NCBI GenBank assembly: GCA_047975295.1
Contig: JBKEDH010000068.1
Span: forward strand, 1 to 64,000
Direction of reading: 5' to 3'
Source of the DNA: JBKEDH01 sp047975295
GTDB taxonomy: Bacteria > Bacteroidota > Bacteroidia > Flavobacteriales > Flavobacteriaceae
Length of the DNA stretch: 64,000 bases
The notes beneath the pieces are model-generated. The model was not told the DNA's origin. It was given only the letters and a program-made list of their open reading frames with translations, and did not search any database. A program made the translations under genes and the position numbers. How positions within the stretch are numbered: the first letter of the stretch is position 1; each line of letters begins with the position of its first letter. This document shows positions 47,321-56,903 of this stretch, one piece after another.

Positions 47321-47839
47321 ATGAAAAAAATTCTACTTTTTGCGTTACTCCTTGTTTGTTTTAGTAGCTGTAAATCTTCTAAAAATACACGCAGTAAAAA
47401 AACAACGACAACACAGACAACAAAAAATAGGATATCTAAAAAAACAAAAACGGCAACAAAAGCCGAACTTATTATAGATTATGCAAAGACCTTCGAAGGT
47501 GTAAAATACAAATGGGGCGGTACAACCAGAGCTGGAATGGATTGTTCGGGATTGGTATATAAGGCTTTTGATGAATATAACGTTCAACTACCCAGAATTT
47601 CCAGAGACATGGCTAAAAGAGGCGAAAAAATAGCGCTGTCCCGTGTTGTTGCTGGCGATTTGGTCTTTTTCAAAATAAGTAAAAAACGAAATACCATTAA
47701 CCATGTTGGACTTATTATCTCCACAGAAAATAATACGGTTAAATTTATCCATTCCACAACAAGCCGAGGTGTTATAACTTCGAGTATGGACGAGCCCTAT
47801 TGGAAAAAATATTTTGTAGAAGCAAGGAAAGTTTTATAA
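47321..47839 (+). CDS. NlpC/P60-family peptidoglycan endopeptidase, lipoprotein
   Basis: A 172-residue exported cysteine peptidase expected to cleave stem peptides. The lipobox LLVCFSSCKSS gives a lipidated Cys17. A basic Thr/Lys-rich linker (20-47) precedes the C40 domain. The nucleophile is Cys75 in GMDCSGLVYKAF, the catalytic histidine is His128 in INHVGLIIS, and a third polar residue is His144 in FIHSTTSRGV. Start is the ATG at 47321-47323. It lies between lpxB (5 bp) and comEC (16 bp). Confidence 0.93.
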   Translation: MKKILLFALLLVCFSSCKSSKNTRSKKTTTTQTTKNRISKKTKTATKAELIIDYAKTFEGVKYKWGGTTRAGMDCSGLVYKAFDEYNVQLPRISRDMAKRGEKIALSRVVAGDLVFFKISKKRNTINHVGLIISTENNTVKFIHSTTSRGVITSSMDEPYWKKYFVEARKVL

Positions 47840-47855
47840 AATATTTCTTATCTTA

Positions 47856-49901
47856 ATGAGCGTGAAAACGCTCAATTTCAATATAATAAAACTAAGTATC
47901 TGCTTTGTTCTAGGTATTGTTATTGGTTATTTTTTTTCTATATCCATAACAACAACTTGGATAGCCACCGGTATAGGCTTGTTTCTGTTTTTTATAATAT
48001 GGCAGCTTGCAAAAAGGTATTTTAAGCAAAATATTTGGTTTGGCTGTACCGCTTTTTTATTCATGGTTTTAACAGGTATTTTAACGGTTAATTTCCACAA
48101 ACAAAATAATTTTAAAGACCATTACACCCAGCTTTCAAGTAGTTATACCGATAGCCTTACAAATATTACATTTAAAGTTCGTGAAGTACTAAAACCCAAC
48201 AATTACTATAATAAATACATTGTAGAAACCACAAACATAAATGGCAAAAACACCTGTGGGAAATTATTGCTCAACATAAAACACGATAGCTTACAACCAT
48301 TACTTAAAGTTGATGCCATTGCGTTTTGCAAAACAAAACTACAACCTATCAATCCGCCTTTAAATCCATATCAATTCAATTATAAAATGTATTTGGAACG
48401 TCAATACGTTTACCATCAAATTATTGCAGACAATGCTTCTCTGTTCAGAATTAGCGAGAAAACAACCAGTCTTTTCGGCTTAGCAGATAAAATAAGGATC
48501 CACATCAATAAAAAACTAAAAACATACCATTTTACTAAAGAAGAATTAGCTATTATAAACGCCTTATTCTTAGGACAAAGACAATATATAAGCGAGGACA
48601 CCTACACCAACTATGCTAATGCGGGAGCCATTCATATTTTGGCCATTTCCGGTCTGCATGTCGGTATCCTTTTGCTTATACTCAATTTTGTTTTTAAGCC
48701 TTTAGAACAATTAAAGCACGGCAATACCATAAAAACCATTGTATTACTTTTTATCCTTTGGAGCTTCGCCATTATTGCCGGTTTATCGGCTTCGGTAGTT
48801 CGGGCCGTAACCATGTTTAGTATTCTTGCTATTGCCATAAATTTAAAACGCCCCACCAATATTTACAATACTCTGGTTTTAAGCTTATTGATTTTATTAT
48901 TGTTTAAACCTCTTTTTTTATTCGATATCGGATTCCAACTAAGCTATTTAGCCGTTTTTGCCATTGTATCCATAGACCCTTTACTTTACAAACTGTGGCA
49001 ACCCCAATATTGGCTTCTCGACAAACTGTGGCATACGTTTACGGTTTCGTTATCGGCCCAACTTGGTGTACTGCCTGTTAGCTTATTTTATTTCCACCAA
49101 TTTCCAGGATTGTTTTTTATATCGAACCTTATCATTATTCCTGTTTTGGGAATTATACTTTGCTTTGGAATTATTACCATAATAGCATCTGTTTTAAACA
49201 TATTTTCTACTCTTTTTTCTAAAACATTGGCACTTATTATCGCTAACATGAATGGTTTTATTGCTTGGATTTCAAGTAAGGAACAATTTATATTTAAAGA
49301 TATCCCTATAAATATTTGGCAGGTTATTAGCTTGTATTGCATTATTGTTTCGAGTACAATACTTATTAAAAGAAAACGCCATCGCCATTTAAAATGGTTT
49401 TTAATGTCGGTAATTTTATGTCAAATCACCTTTATCTATACCGAAACGAACAAGCCTAAAAACAGACTTATTATATTTAACAAGAGTAGATTTACTTTAT
49501 TGGGACATGTAACGCAAAATAAGATTATTGAAGCAGACAATTTTGACAGTATCACGAGAACCAACACTACTATTATTCGAAATTATTGTATCGGTTCACA
49601 TATAAAAACTGTTGAAAAAGACATTTTACGGCCAATATATATTTTAGGAAACAAAAAACTACTTGTTGTAGATAGTTTTGGCATTTATAATACGAAAGCA
49701 TTTAAGCCCGATTTTGTTTTGTTAATACAATCGCCAAAAATAAATCTAAATAGATTAATCGATTCCCTTAACCCCAAACACATTATTGCCGATGGCAGCA
49801 ATTATAAATCATACATTGCCCATTGGCAAACCATTTGCGAAAAGAAAAAGCTCCCTTTTTACTATACAGCCGAAAAAGGAGCCTTTACTATAAAATATTG
49901 A
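47856..49901 (+). CDS. comEC: ComEC/Rec2-family competence membrane protein
   Basis: Probable channel for single-stranded DNA import. It has 681 residues. An N-terminal membrane pair is followed by an extracellular DUF4131-like region (about 60-200). The polytopic Competence domain then shows the motifs ILAISGLHVGILLLIL near 264, AGLSASVVRAVTMFSI near 310 and LSAQLGVLPVSLFYFHQFPG near 405. The last 150 residues correspond in position to the metallo-beta-lactamase-like domain, but I see no HxHxDH metal motif, so that domain is short and probably not catalytic. Start is the ATG at 47856-47858. Confidence 0.93.
   Translation: MSVKTLNFNIIKLSICFVLGIVIGYFFSISITTTWIATGIGLFLFFIIWQLAKRYFKQNIWFGCTAFLFMVLTGILTVNFHKQNNFKDHYTQLSSSYTDSLTNITFKVREVLKPNNYYNKYIVETTNINGKNTCGKLLLNIKHDSLQPLLKVDAIAFCKTKLQPINPPLNPYQFNYKMYLERQYVYHQIIADNASLFRISEKTTSLFGLADKIRIHINKKLKTYHFTKEELAIINALFLGQRQYISEDTYTNYANAGAIHILAISGLHVGILLLILNFVFKPLEQLKHGNTIKTIVLLFILWSFAIIAGLSASVVRAVTMFSILAIAINLKRPTNIYNTLVLSLLILLLFKPLFLFDIGFQLSYLAVFAIVSIDPLLYKLWQPQYWLLDKLWHTFTVSLSAQLGVLPVSLFYFHQFPGLFFISNLIIIPVLGIILCFGIITIIASVLNIFSTLFSKTLALIIANMNGFIAWISSKEQFIFKDIPINIWQVISLYCIIVSSTILIKRKRHRHLKWFLMSVILCQITFIYTETNKPKNRLIIFNKSRFTLLGHVTQNKIIEADNFDSITRTNTTIIRNYCIGSHIKTVEKDILRPIYILGNKKLLVVDSFGIYNTKAFKPDFVLLIQSPKINLNRLIDSLNPKHIIADGSNYKSYIAHWQTICEKKKLPFYYTAEKGAFTIKY
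49846..49889. terminator. Possible hairpin terminator within the 3' end of comEC
   Basis: GCTCCCTTTTT (from 49850) pairs with AAAAAGGAGCC (49872-49882) with one bulged C around a 12-base loop, with T or A runs next to it. It lies between convergent genes comEC and the thioredoxin-like gene (stops 12 bp apart). Imperfect and inside coding sequence, so tentative. Confidence 0.35.
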
Positions 49902-49913
49902 ATTGGAATCGAT

Positions 49914-50384
49914 TTAACCTTTGTTAACAATGCTATTGGCAACTTCAAGCCATTTATCGGGACCTCCTTTTACATAGCCTGTTTTTCCCAATGAATTCAA
50001 ATTCTTTTTACCATCGGCAGACTTTTGGGCCTTAGCAAAATACACCGATGGATAACCTCTTACCTGAAATATACGTTGCAGCTCCCGATTCTGTGCCCTT
50101 AAAGTTTCGTCCTGTGCAGTTTTACGTGGAAAATCCAGCTCGACCAAGACCACATTTTCACTTGCCCATTTTTTAAAATCGGATGTTTTTAATACTTCAT
50201 TTTGAAGCCTGATACACCAACCACACCAATCCGACCCCGTAAAAAACAACATTAAAGGTTTATCTTCCTTTGCTGCTATATCGAAAGCCTTGTCCATATC
50301 GGTATGCCATGTTACAATTTCCTGTGAAAATCCTTTTAATGACGTTAAAGTAATAAAAACCGCCAGTACTATTATTTTTTTCAT
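49914..50384 (-). CDS. Exported thioredoxin-fold protein
   Basis: A 156-residue thioredoxin-like protein with a signal peptide (MKKIIVLAVFITLTSLKGFS). The redox motif is SDWCGWCIRLQNEVL with Cys54 and Cys57, followed by the cis-proline region VRGYPSVYFAKA. The WCGWC form and the DKAFDIAAKEDKPLMLFFTG opening place it near DUF255/DsbD-gamma-like and Thioredoxin_7 proteins of Bacteroidota. It probably reduces or oxidises periplasmic disulfides; direction is not known. It is preceded by a terminator separating it from the POT transporter genes, so it likely has its own promoter. Confidence 0.88.
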   Translation of the reverse strand: MKKIIVLAVFITLTSLKGFSQEIVTWHTDMDKAFDIAAKEDKPLMLFFTGSDWCGWCIRLQNEVLKTSDFKKWASENVVLVELDFPRKTAQDETLRAQNRELQRIFQVRGYPSVYFAKAQKSADGKKNLNSLGKTGYVKGGPDKWLEVANSIVNKG

Positions 50385-50421
50385 CTATCTTATCTAGTTT
50401 TTTAACTGTTGACCAACTTAC

Positions 50422-50449
50422 AAAAAATGCTCCAAAGTAGGAGCATTTT
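50422..50449 (-). terminator. Intrinsic terminator after the POT operon
   Basis: AAATGCTCC (50425-50433) pairs with GGAGCATTT (50440-50448) around a 6-base loop; a T run follows on the minus strand. It closes the S9-POT-POT transcript. Confidence 0.85.
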
Positions 50450-50487
50450 AAAATTATTTTATTCTTTTTTTGATAAAACACTCAAAA

Positions 50488-52698
50488 TCAACGTACGCCA
50501 TGCATGAGTTTTTTAATTATTGGTGTTGTAATAAAGGCCAATAAACTCAACCCGAATGAAATAAACGTTAGATACCAGAAAAAGGTACTTATTCCGGTTT
50601 CCTTTGCAATATCGCTAGACATTTCACCAAAAATACCTGCCATTTTCATACCAATGGCAACGGCCAAATACCAAACCCCAAACATAACGGCAATCATCCT
50701 ACCCGGAACTAATTTACTAATATAAGACAATGCTACCGGCGATACGCAAAGCTCGCCCATAGTATGGAACAGATAAACCAAGATTAGCCAAATAATGCTT
50801 ACCGAAGCCGTTTTGGCTCCGGGTGCAATACCATCGGCACCAATGGCAACAACCATCATACCCACACCAAGAAGCAACATACCCACGGCATACTTTCCGT
50901 TTGCGGTAGGATTATATTTGCTGCTCCACCATCGCGAAAACAATGGTGCAAAAGCAATAATGTACAATGAATTGAGAATATTGAACCACGTTGTACCAAT
51001 CTCCACGGCACTTTCCTTCTGGGTTACCACGGCTTGTTTTACGGCTTTTTTCTGATTGTCGTATTTTATGCTATGGCTTATCAATACTTGCCTAACATCT
51101 CCTACACTTAGCGATTTATCGGCTTCAGACAATTTAACCTCTTTTGTTAAGGTTTCGCCCTTTCCATTAATAAAAGATAGTTCGGCAAAACTATTTGTAA
51201 TGCCTGCTCCTATTTTATCCCTTTCGACAATATTTACAACATTAGCATTGAAAATTTCACCAAGCTCTTCATTTTCCATAAACAGATAATTGCCTTTAAC
51301 CTGTTTCCCTTTATTGGCTTTAGCTTTCGAATTGTAAAGACTTACCGACTCGTTGTCTATAATAGGAATTTCCTGTCCTTCGGTATATTCTATAAACGTT
51401 ACCACTTTAGCCTGTTTTACATCGCCACCATTGTTTACGTATTCCACTTTATAGGAAGCCGATTTATAATCGTTAAGCACTTTCATAATGGCCAAGCCCC
51501 AAATAACAACAAAACTAAAGGCCAGTATAACATTGGATAGCGCATAATTTTTAAACGTACGTTTAAATAATTGGACAAGTACATACGAAATAATAGCCAG
51601 TGGCACTATGGTTATTAAAGCATCGACTATCTTAAAAATGGTTCCTGCCGAACCTTCCAAGATACGTTGGGTATAATCTCTAGCAAACAAGTTTAACGAA
51701 CCGGGAGCCTGCTCGAAAATGGCCCAGAAAAACATGGTAATAATGGCAAAAAACAAAATGGCAATCATCCGATCCCTTACTATGGGTACATATTTTGGAA
51801 TGCGCAATGCCAACAGCAATAAAAACAAAGATAATGCTATAAGTATGATTACTGTATTACCTTCTATATCGAAAAGTTTAAAATTGAATAAATTATAGGC
51901 TCCTTCGGTAATTTTGCTAATGGGGTCGTTAAGAATCCATGTAAGTCCCAATGCGGCTGCTACGTATATAAGCACCTTTTCTAACATGGTAAAAGGATTT
52001 CTTTTATCTTCGGAATCGGTTACGGTCACTTCTTCAACAGCTACAACTTTATCTTTTTTTTGTGGTTTTTTTCCAACATCACCAAAAATATCCTTGGCAT
52101 ACCAAAATTGCAATAATCCAAACAGCATAAAAATACCGGCAACACCAAAGCCCCAAGACCAGCCTATTTTTTCGGCCAACCAACCACATAACATGATACC
52201 GAAAAAGGCTCCGGCATTAACCCCCATATAAAAAATGGTGTAAGCACCGTCCTTTTCTTCCGGCTTATCCTTGTACATCTCGGAAATTATAGAGGTCATA
52301 TTCGGTTTAAAAAATCCACTACCAAACACCAAAAGAGTTAAGCCTATATATATAAAAAATGGTGTTTCTATAGCCATAGAAGCATGCCCCAATGTCATTA
52401 ACAACGCACCTATTACTACTGCCCATCGGTATCCGATAACATTATCGGCAAAATATCCACCAATCATAGTCGATAAATATACCAACGCCGTATAACTACC
52501 AAAAATAGCAAGCGCATGTTCCTTTGGCCAGCCCCAACCTTGGTCTAAAATAGAGGCTGTAAAGAAAAGTACCAATAACACCCGCATACCGTAATAACTG
52601 AAACGTTCCCACATTTCGGTAAAAAACAGGACAAAAAGCCCCGCCGGATGTCCCATAACCTTGGTATCGAAAAAATTATTATTTGTGTTCGTGCTCAT
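50488..52698 (-). CDS. POT/PTR-family proton-peptide symporter with large insert
   Basis: A 736-residue inner membrane transporter for di- and tripeptides. The diagnostic E-x-x-E-R motif is in FFTEMWERFSYYGMR (28-39 region). A second POT signature is the FYMGVNAGAFFGIMLCGWL segment near 155 and the C-terminal HTMGELCVSPVALSYISKLV. The length exceeds the usual 450-500 residues. The excess is a hydrophilic insert of about 160 residues (roughly 405-565, from YKVEYVNNGG to KQAVVTQKES) between membrane helices, probably facing the periplasm. Start is the ATG at 52696-52698. It is 48 bp after a paralogue. Confidence 0.93.
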   Translation of the reverse strand: MSTNTNNNFFDTKVMGHPAGLFVLFFTEMWERFSYYGMRVLLVLFFTASILDQGWGWPKEHALAIFGSYTALVYLSTMIGGYFADNVIGYRWAVVIGALLMTLGHASMAIETPFFIYIGLTLLVFGSGFFKPNMTSIISEMYKDKPEEKDGAYTIFYMGVNAGAFFGIMLCGWLAEKIGWSWGFGVAGIFMLFGLLQFWYAKDIFGDVGKKPQKKDKVVAVEEVTVTDSEDKRNPFTMLEKVLIYVAAALGLTWILNDPISKITEGAYNLFNFKLFDIEGNTVIILIALSLFLLLLALRIPKYVPIVRDRMIAILFFAIITMFFWAIFEQAPGSLNLFARDYTQRILEGSAGTIFKIVDALITIVPLAIISYVLVQLFKRTFKNYALSNVILAFSFVVIWGLAIMKVLNDYKSASYKVEYVNNGGDVKQAKVVTFIEYTEGQEIPIIDNESVSLYNSKAKANKGKQVKGNYLFMENEELGEIFNANVVNIVERDKIGAGITNSFAELSFINGKGETLTKEVKLSEADKSLSVGDVRQVLISHSIKYDNQKKAVKQAVVTQKESAVEIGTTWFNILNSLYIIAFAPLFSRWWSSKYNPTANGKYAVGMLLLGVGMMVVAIGADGIAPGAKTASVSIIWLILVYLFHTMGELCVSPVALSYISKLVPGRMIAVMFGVWYLAVAIGMKMAGIFGEMSSDIAKETGISTFFWYLTFISFGLSLLAFITTPIIKKLMHGVR

Positions 52699-52746
52699 CG
52701 TATAACATTAATTTGGTTTGTATATGTTTATGTTGAAAGTATCGTT

Positions 52747-54543
52747 TTACACATCTGCCATTTCACGTTCGTTATCTTCGGCACCATGTGTTAATTTTTT
52801 AAGTTTTTTCAAGAACAATAAAAGCAACACCCCGAAACATACAGTAAATACGGTAAGTCCCATAAAAGTACGATATTCCTGTTGGCTTTGTTCTTCTTCC
52901 AAAACAAAAGATACGCCATAATTTTTACCATCGCCCCTATTTTTTAAAATTTGGGCGGCATCTTTATCTTTTTCAAAGGTTAACTTGGCATGGTAGGGGT
53001 TTGTTGCCGTTATTCCATTTTTCTTTAGTGTTTCGGTTAGTTCTGCTAACCTTAGCTGTTCTTCTTTTCCTTTAAAAGCGAATAAATTATTAAATGTTTT
53101 ATCACCGTTAAATTGTTTAAATACAACATTATCCCCTTCCAGATAAACATCGGCTTTTAAACTGAAATTTTTATCGAGGTTTATAGGATAATCGTAAACT
53201 TTTACCACTTTCTTTTCGTTGTTTTTTATTTCGATGGAATCCTTGACCATTAACGGAACAACTGCTTCCTTGTCCACAACCATTTCGGCACTATAAGGCT
53301 CCAATTGTGCCGATTCGCCAATGCTTCCCGCCAACTTGTTTCCAAATCCGGTAGCGGCAAAATATACACCCATCATGATAGAGGCATATTTAAGTGGTGC
53401 CAGTTTTGTTATAAAGGAAAGTGCTACCGGCGAGGTACATAATTCGCCAATAGTATGGAACAGATAGGCCAAGAAAATCCAAACCATAGCTGCTTTACCA
53501 AACACTTCGGCACTAGCTTCCTTGGATGCAAACACCATAAACACATAGCCTAAGCCCATTATAATGGTACCAATGGCCATTTTGAACAACGACGAAGATT
53601 CCCGTCCTTTTTTCTTCCACCAAATCCAAAAACCACCTATTATGGTTCCAAATATAATAATATAGCCCGCATTTAGCGATTGAAAAACTGCTGCCGGTAT
53701 TTCCTGCAACCAACTTAAACCTATTACACGGTTTACTTTGGCATCGGTGTATAAGTTCATCAATCCACCTGCCTGCTCAAAAGCACCCCAAAACACGACT
53801 ACGATTAAAAAAGAAATAAGCAACACTACAACACGATCCTTTTCAGTTTTATTTAAAGGTCGTTTTGCAGCTTCCCGCTCGACTTCGGACACTTGGTTAC
53901 CACCCGAAAATTCGCCTACACCTATTAAAAATTTCTGTCCCCAAATATAAACCGCCTGTCCCAAAAGCATACCTATACCCGCAAGACCAAAGCCATAATG
54001 CCAACCGTAATAATAAGCTACCAAGCCCACTGTTATACTTGCCAAAAACGCTCCGATATTGATACCTATATAAAAAATGGTAAAACCACTATCGCGACGT
54101 ATATCGCCTTCTTTGTACAGCCCACCGACCATGGTTGATATATTGGGTTTTAATCCGCCGACACCAAGTATAATTAAAATTAATCCGGTAAAAAACGCCC
54201 AGTTTTGGGGTATTGCAAGGACACCATGCCCCAAACACAATAAAAGACCACCAAGCATTACTGTTTTTTTCTGCCCTAGAAATTTATCGGCTATCCAACC
54301 ACCGGGAATAGATGCTACATAAACCAACATGGTGTACCAACCGTAAAGCCAAATAGCATCCTTATTTGTCCACCCCAACCCAGGATCGATTGCTGTTGCA
54401 GAAGTGGCCATATACAGCACCAAAATACCACGCATGCCATAGTAACTGAAACGTTCCCACATTTCGGTAAAAAATAAAATAAAAAGTCCCGCCGGATGTC
54501 CAAAAATTTCTTTTTGATGTGGTTTTATAGCTGTGTCTGTCAT
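52747..54543 (-). CDS. POT/PTR-family proton-peptide symporter, second copy
   Basis: A 598-residue paralogue of the next gene. The same motif FFTEMWERFSYYGMRG occurs at 25-40, IFYIGINIGAFLASITVGLV near 158 and HTIGELCTSPVALSFITKL near 378. Its insert (about 410-550, including YDYPINLDKNFSLKADVYLE) is unrelated in sequence to that of its neighbour, but lies in a comparable late position between the last membrane helices. The two genes may have diverged for different peptides. Start is the ATG at 54541-54543. It follows the S9 peptidase gene by 28 bp. Confidence 0.93.
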   Translation of the reverse strand: MTDTAIKPHQKEIFGHPAGLFILFFTEMWERFSYYGMRGILVLYMATSATAIDPGLGWTNKDAIWLYGWYTMLVYVASIPGGWIADKFLGQKKTVMLGGLLLCLGHGVLAIPQNWAFFTGLILIILGVGGLKPNISTMVGGLYKEGDIRRDSGFTIFYIGINIGAFLASITVGLVAYYYGWHYGFGLAGIGMLLGQAVYIWGQKFLIGVGEFSGGNQVSEVEREAAKRPLNKTEKDRVVVLLISFLIVVVFWGAFEQAGGLMNLYTDAKVNRVIGLSWLQEIPAAVFQSLNAGYIIIFGTIIGGFWIWWKKKGRESSSLFKMAIGTIIMGLGYVFMVFASKEASAEVFGKAAMVWIFLAYLFHTIGELCTSPVALSFITKLAPLKYASIMMGVYFAATGFGNKLAGSIGESAQLEPYSAEMVVDKEAVVPLMVKDSIEIKNNEKKVVKVYDYPINLDKNFSLKADVYLEGDNVVFKQFNGDKTFNNLFAFKGKEEQLRLAELTETLKKNGITATNPYHAKLTFEKDKDAAQILKNRGDGKNYGVSFVLEEEQSQQEYRTFMGLTVFTVCFGVLLLLFLKKLKKLTHGAEDNEREMADV

Positions 54544-54571
54544 TATATCGTTTAAATTATTGGTTTAGTTT

Positions 54572-56749
54572 TTACAGATTCCTTTTTATAAAATCCGTCA
54601 TTTTTGTATATAAATGAAGTCTTGTATTACCTCCGTAAATACCATGGTTTTTATCGGGATAAATAGCCCAATCGAACGGTTTGTTGGCCTGCACCAAAGC
54701 CTCGGTAAGACTCATGGCGTTTTGCACATGTACGTTATCGTCGGCCGTGCCGTGTACCAAAAGGTAATGTCCCTTTAACTTACCAGTATGGCTTATAGGC
54801 GAATTATTGTCGTAACCACTTGCATTATCTTGTGGTAGGCCATTATAGCGTTCGGTATAAATAGAGTCGTAAAACCGCCAACTGGTTACCGGTGCTACGG
54901 CAATGGCCATTTTAAACACATCGTTACCCTGAAACAAACAGTTACTACTCATAAAACCACCATAACTCCAACCCCAAATACCAATTCGGGACGCATCAAT
55001 ATACGGTAAATTTCCCAATTGTTTGGCAACCTGTATTTGGTCTTCCACTTCGTACTTACCAAGTTGTCCATAAGTTACTTTTTTAAAGTCGGCTCCTTTT
55101 AAGCCGGTACCACGACCATCCACACAGACCACAATATAACCCTGTTGTGCCAAATGCTGGTACCAAAAATCGTTAGTACCCAGCCAAGTATTGGACACCG
55201 ATTGCGATCCGGGGCCGGAATACTGCGCCATAAACAACGGATATTGTTTTGAGGTATCGAAATTGGCGGGTTTAATCATCCACATATTCAAATCGTTACC
55301 GTTAACGTGAATGGTACTAAATTCTTTTTTCGACAAGTTATAATCTGAAGACAATAGCTGTAATAATGCACCGTTATCTTTAATCGTTTTTACCTCATTG
55401 CCGTTGGATGCGTTATTTAGTGTAAATCGGGGCGGTACTGTAACGTTTGAAAAGGTATTGATAAAATATGAGAAATCGGCGCTAAACGATGCATTATTGG
55501 TGCCTTCCTGCGTAGTTAATCGGGTTTTGTTTCGCCCGTTTAATTTTATGCCATATACATTGCGGTTTATGGTACCGTTTTCTACCGATTGATAGAAAAT
55601 TTTATTGTTCTTTTCGTCGTAACCGTAATAATGGGTTACGTCCCAATTACCTGTTGTAACTTGATTGATTAATACTCCTTCTTCGGTATAGTGATAAATG
55701 TGGTTATAGCCATCTTTTTCGCTGGTCCAAATAAAACTATTGTCTTTTAAAAAAGTAAGGTTGTCGGTAACTTCAACATAGGCTTTATCGGTTTCTTCCA
55801 ACACCAAATTGGATGTATTGGCTTTTGCGTCGATAAACCATAAATCGAGTTTGTTCTGCAATCGGTTTATATATTGTGCACTTAATATATCGCCTTTATG
55901 GGTCCATTTTATTCGTGGAATATAAAAATCGGTATAGGGTTTGCTTACTTTAACTTCGTTTGTTTTCCTATCGTTCAAATTATAAATATGGAGCGATACT
56001 TTCGAGTTTGCCTCACCGGCTTTGGGGTATTTAAACACCTGTTGGGTTGGGTACAGTCCTTGCCCGTAAACATCCATGGAAAATTCGGGGACATCGGTTT
56101 CATCAAAACGGATAAAAGCTATTTTATTACTATCGGCATTCCAATCGAAAGCCCGCACAAATGCAAATTCCTCTTCGTAAACCCAATCGGTTATACCGTT
56201 TATAATTTGGTTCTTTTTTCCATCAAAAGTAATCTGCTCGGTTTCACCCGACATTAAATCCTTCACATATAAATTATTATTTAAGGCAAATGCCACTTTG
56301 GACGCATCGGGCGAAAAGGTGGGTTCTTGTATTTTTTCATCCGAAATCAACGTTAAACTGCCATCTTTTACTTGATATACATAGTAATTGCCCAAAGCCG
56401 AACGGCGATAAATGCTTTCTTCGTTGGTTGCCAAAATAATTTTACTTTCGTCCTTACTGAAAGTATAATCGGAAAAATACGGTAATTCCTGAATATTTTT
56501 GGAATCGACAATGGTCTTTACCTTACTCTGGGTTAAATAATCGTACACATTAATAGCGGTCGATCGGGTTTCCCTGTTAAAATCCAACACCGAATATTGT
56601 TTGCCGTTTGCCATGGAATGCAAGGCGTCCATACGCTCTGTCCGGAAAGTGCCGGACCAAATATCTTCTAAAGTTATATCTTTTTTTTGAGCCGCTAAGG
56701 TTGCCGTGATAAATAGGCAGATATAAATAGGGAATTTTATGTATTTCAT
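54572..56749 (-). CDS. S9 family peptidase, dipeptidyl-peptidase IV-like
   Basis: An exported serine peptidase that releases dipeptides, often X-Pro, from peptide N-termini. I place the start at the ATG 56747-56749 (MKYIKFPIYICLFITATLAA), which gives a proper signal peptide and 725 residues; an 11-codon upstream extension begins with TTG. The N-terminal eight-bladed propeller (about 40-470) includes the VYEEEFAFVRAFDW motif with the glutamates that bind the free N-terminus. The hydrolase domain has GWSYGGFMSS with Ser near 594, Asp in HGTADDNVHVQN near 669 and His in YPDKNHGIYGG near 701. Its placement before two peptide transporters suggests supply of their substrates. Confidence 0.95.
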   Translation of the reverse strand: MKYIKFPIYICLFITATLAAQKKDITLEDIWSGTFRTERMDALHSMANGKQYSVLDFNRETRSTAINVYDYLTQSKVKTIVDSKNIQELPYFSDYTFSKDESKIILATNEESIYRRSALGNYYVYQVKDGSLTLISDEKIQEPTFSPDASKVAFALNNNLYVKDLMSGETEQITFDGKKNQIINGITDWVYEEEFAFVRAFDWNADSNKIAFIRFDETDVPEFSMDVYGQGLYPTQQVFKYPKAGEANSKVSLHIYNLNDRKTNEVKVSKPYTDFYIPRIKWTHKGDILSAQYINRLQNKLDLWFIDAKANTSNLVLEETDKAYVEVTDNLTFLKDNSFIWTSEKDGYNHIYHYTEEGVLINQVTTGNWDVTHYYGYDEKNNKIFYQSVENGTINRNVYGIKLNGRNKTRLTTQEGTNNASFSADFSYFINTFSNVTVPPRFTLNNASNGNEVKTIKDNGALLQLLSSDYNLSKKEFSTIHVNGNDLNMWMIKPANFDTSKQYPLFMAQYSGPGSQSVSNTWLGTNDFWYQHLAQQGYIVVCVDGRGTGLKGADFKKVTYGQLGKYEVEDQIQVAKQLGNLPYIDASRIGIWGWSYGGFMSSNCLFQGNDVFKMAIAVAPVTSWRFYDSIYTERYNGLPQDNASGYDNNSPISHTGKLKGHYLLVHGTADDNVHVQNAMSLTEALVQANKPFDWAIYPDKNHGIYGGNTRLHLYTKMTDFIKRNL

Positions 56750-56875
56750 TAAAAAAATATTTTTTTCGTAACGAGAGCCCAAGTTTACTAAAATTTATGC
56801 AAAAAACCTTTTTTATTAACAATAAATTGCGCTCTAATCGTAAAACCCAAGTTTTAAAGTTTTTGTTAAGAGTAG

Positions 56876-56883
56876 TATCTTTG
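56876..56883 (+). promoter_or_regulatory. -7 box before HMG-CoA reductase gene
   Basis: TATCTTTG matches TAnnTTTG, 20 bases before the ATG. The -33 region is T-rich (TTTTAAAG) without a clear TTTG, so the promoter call is moderate. Confidence 0.5.
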
Positions 56884-56903
56884 CTTTTGTAAATTAATAT
56901 TTT

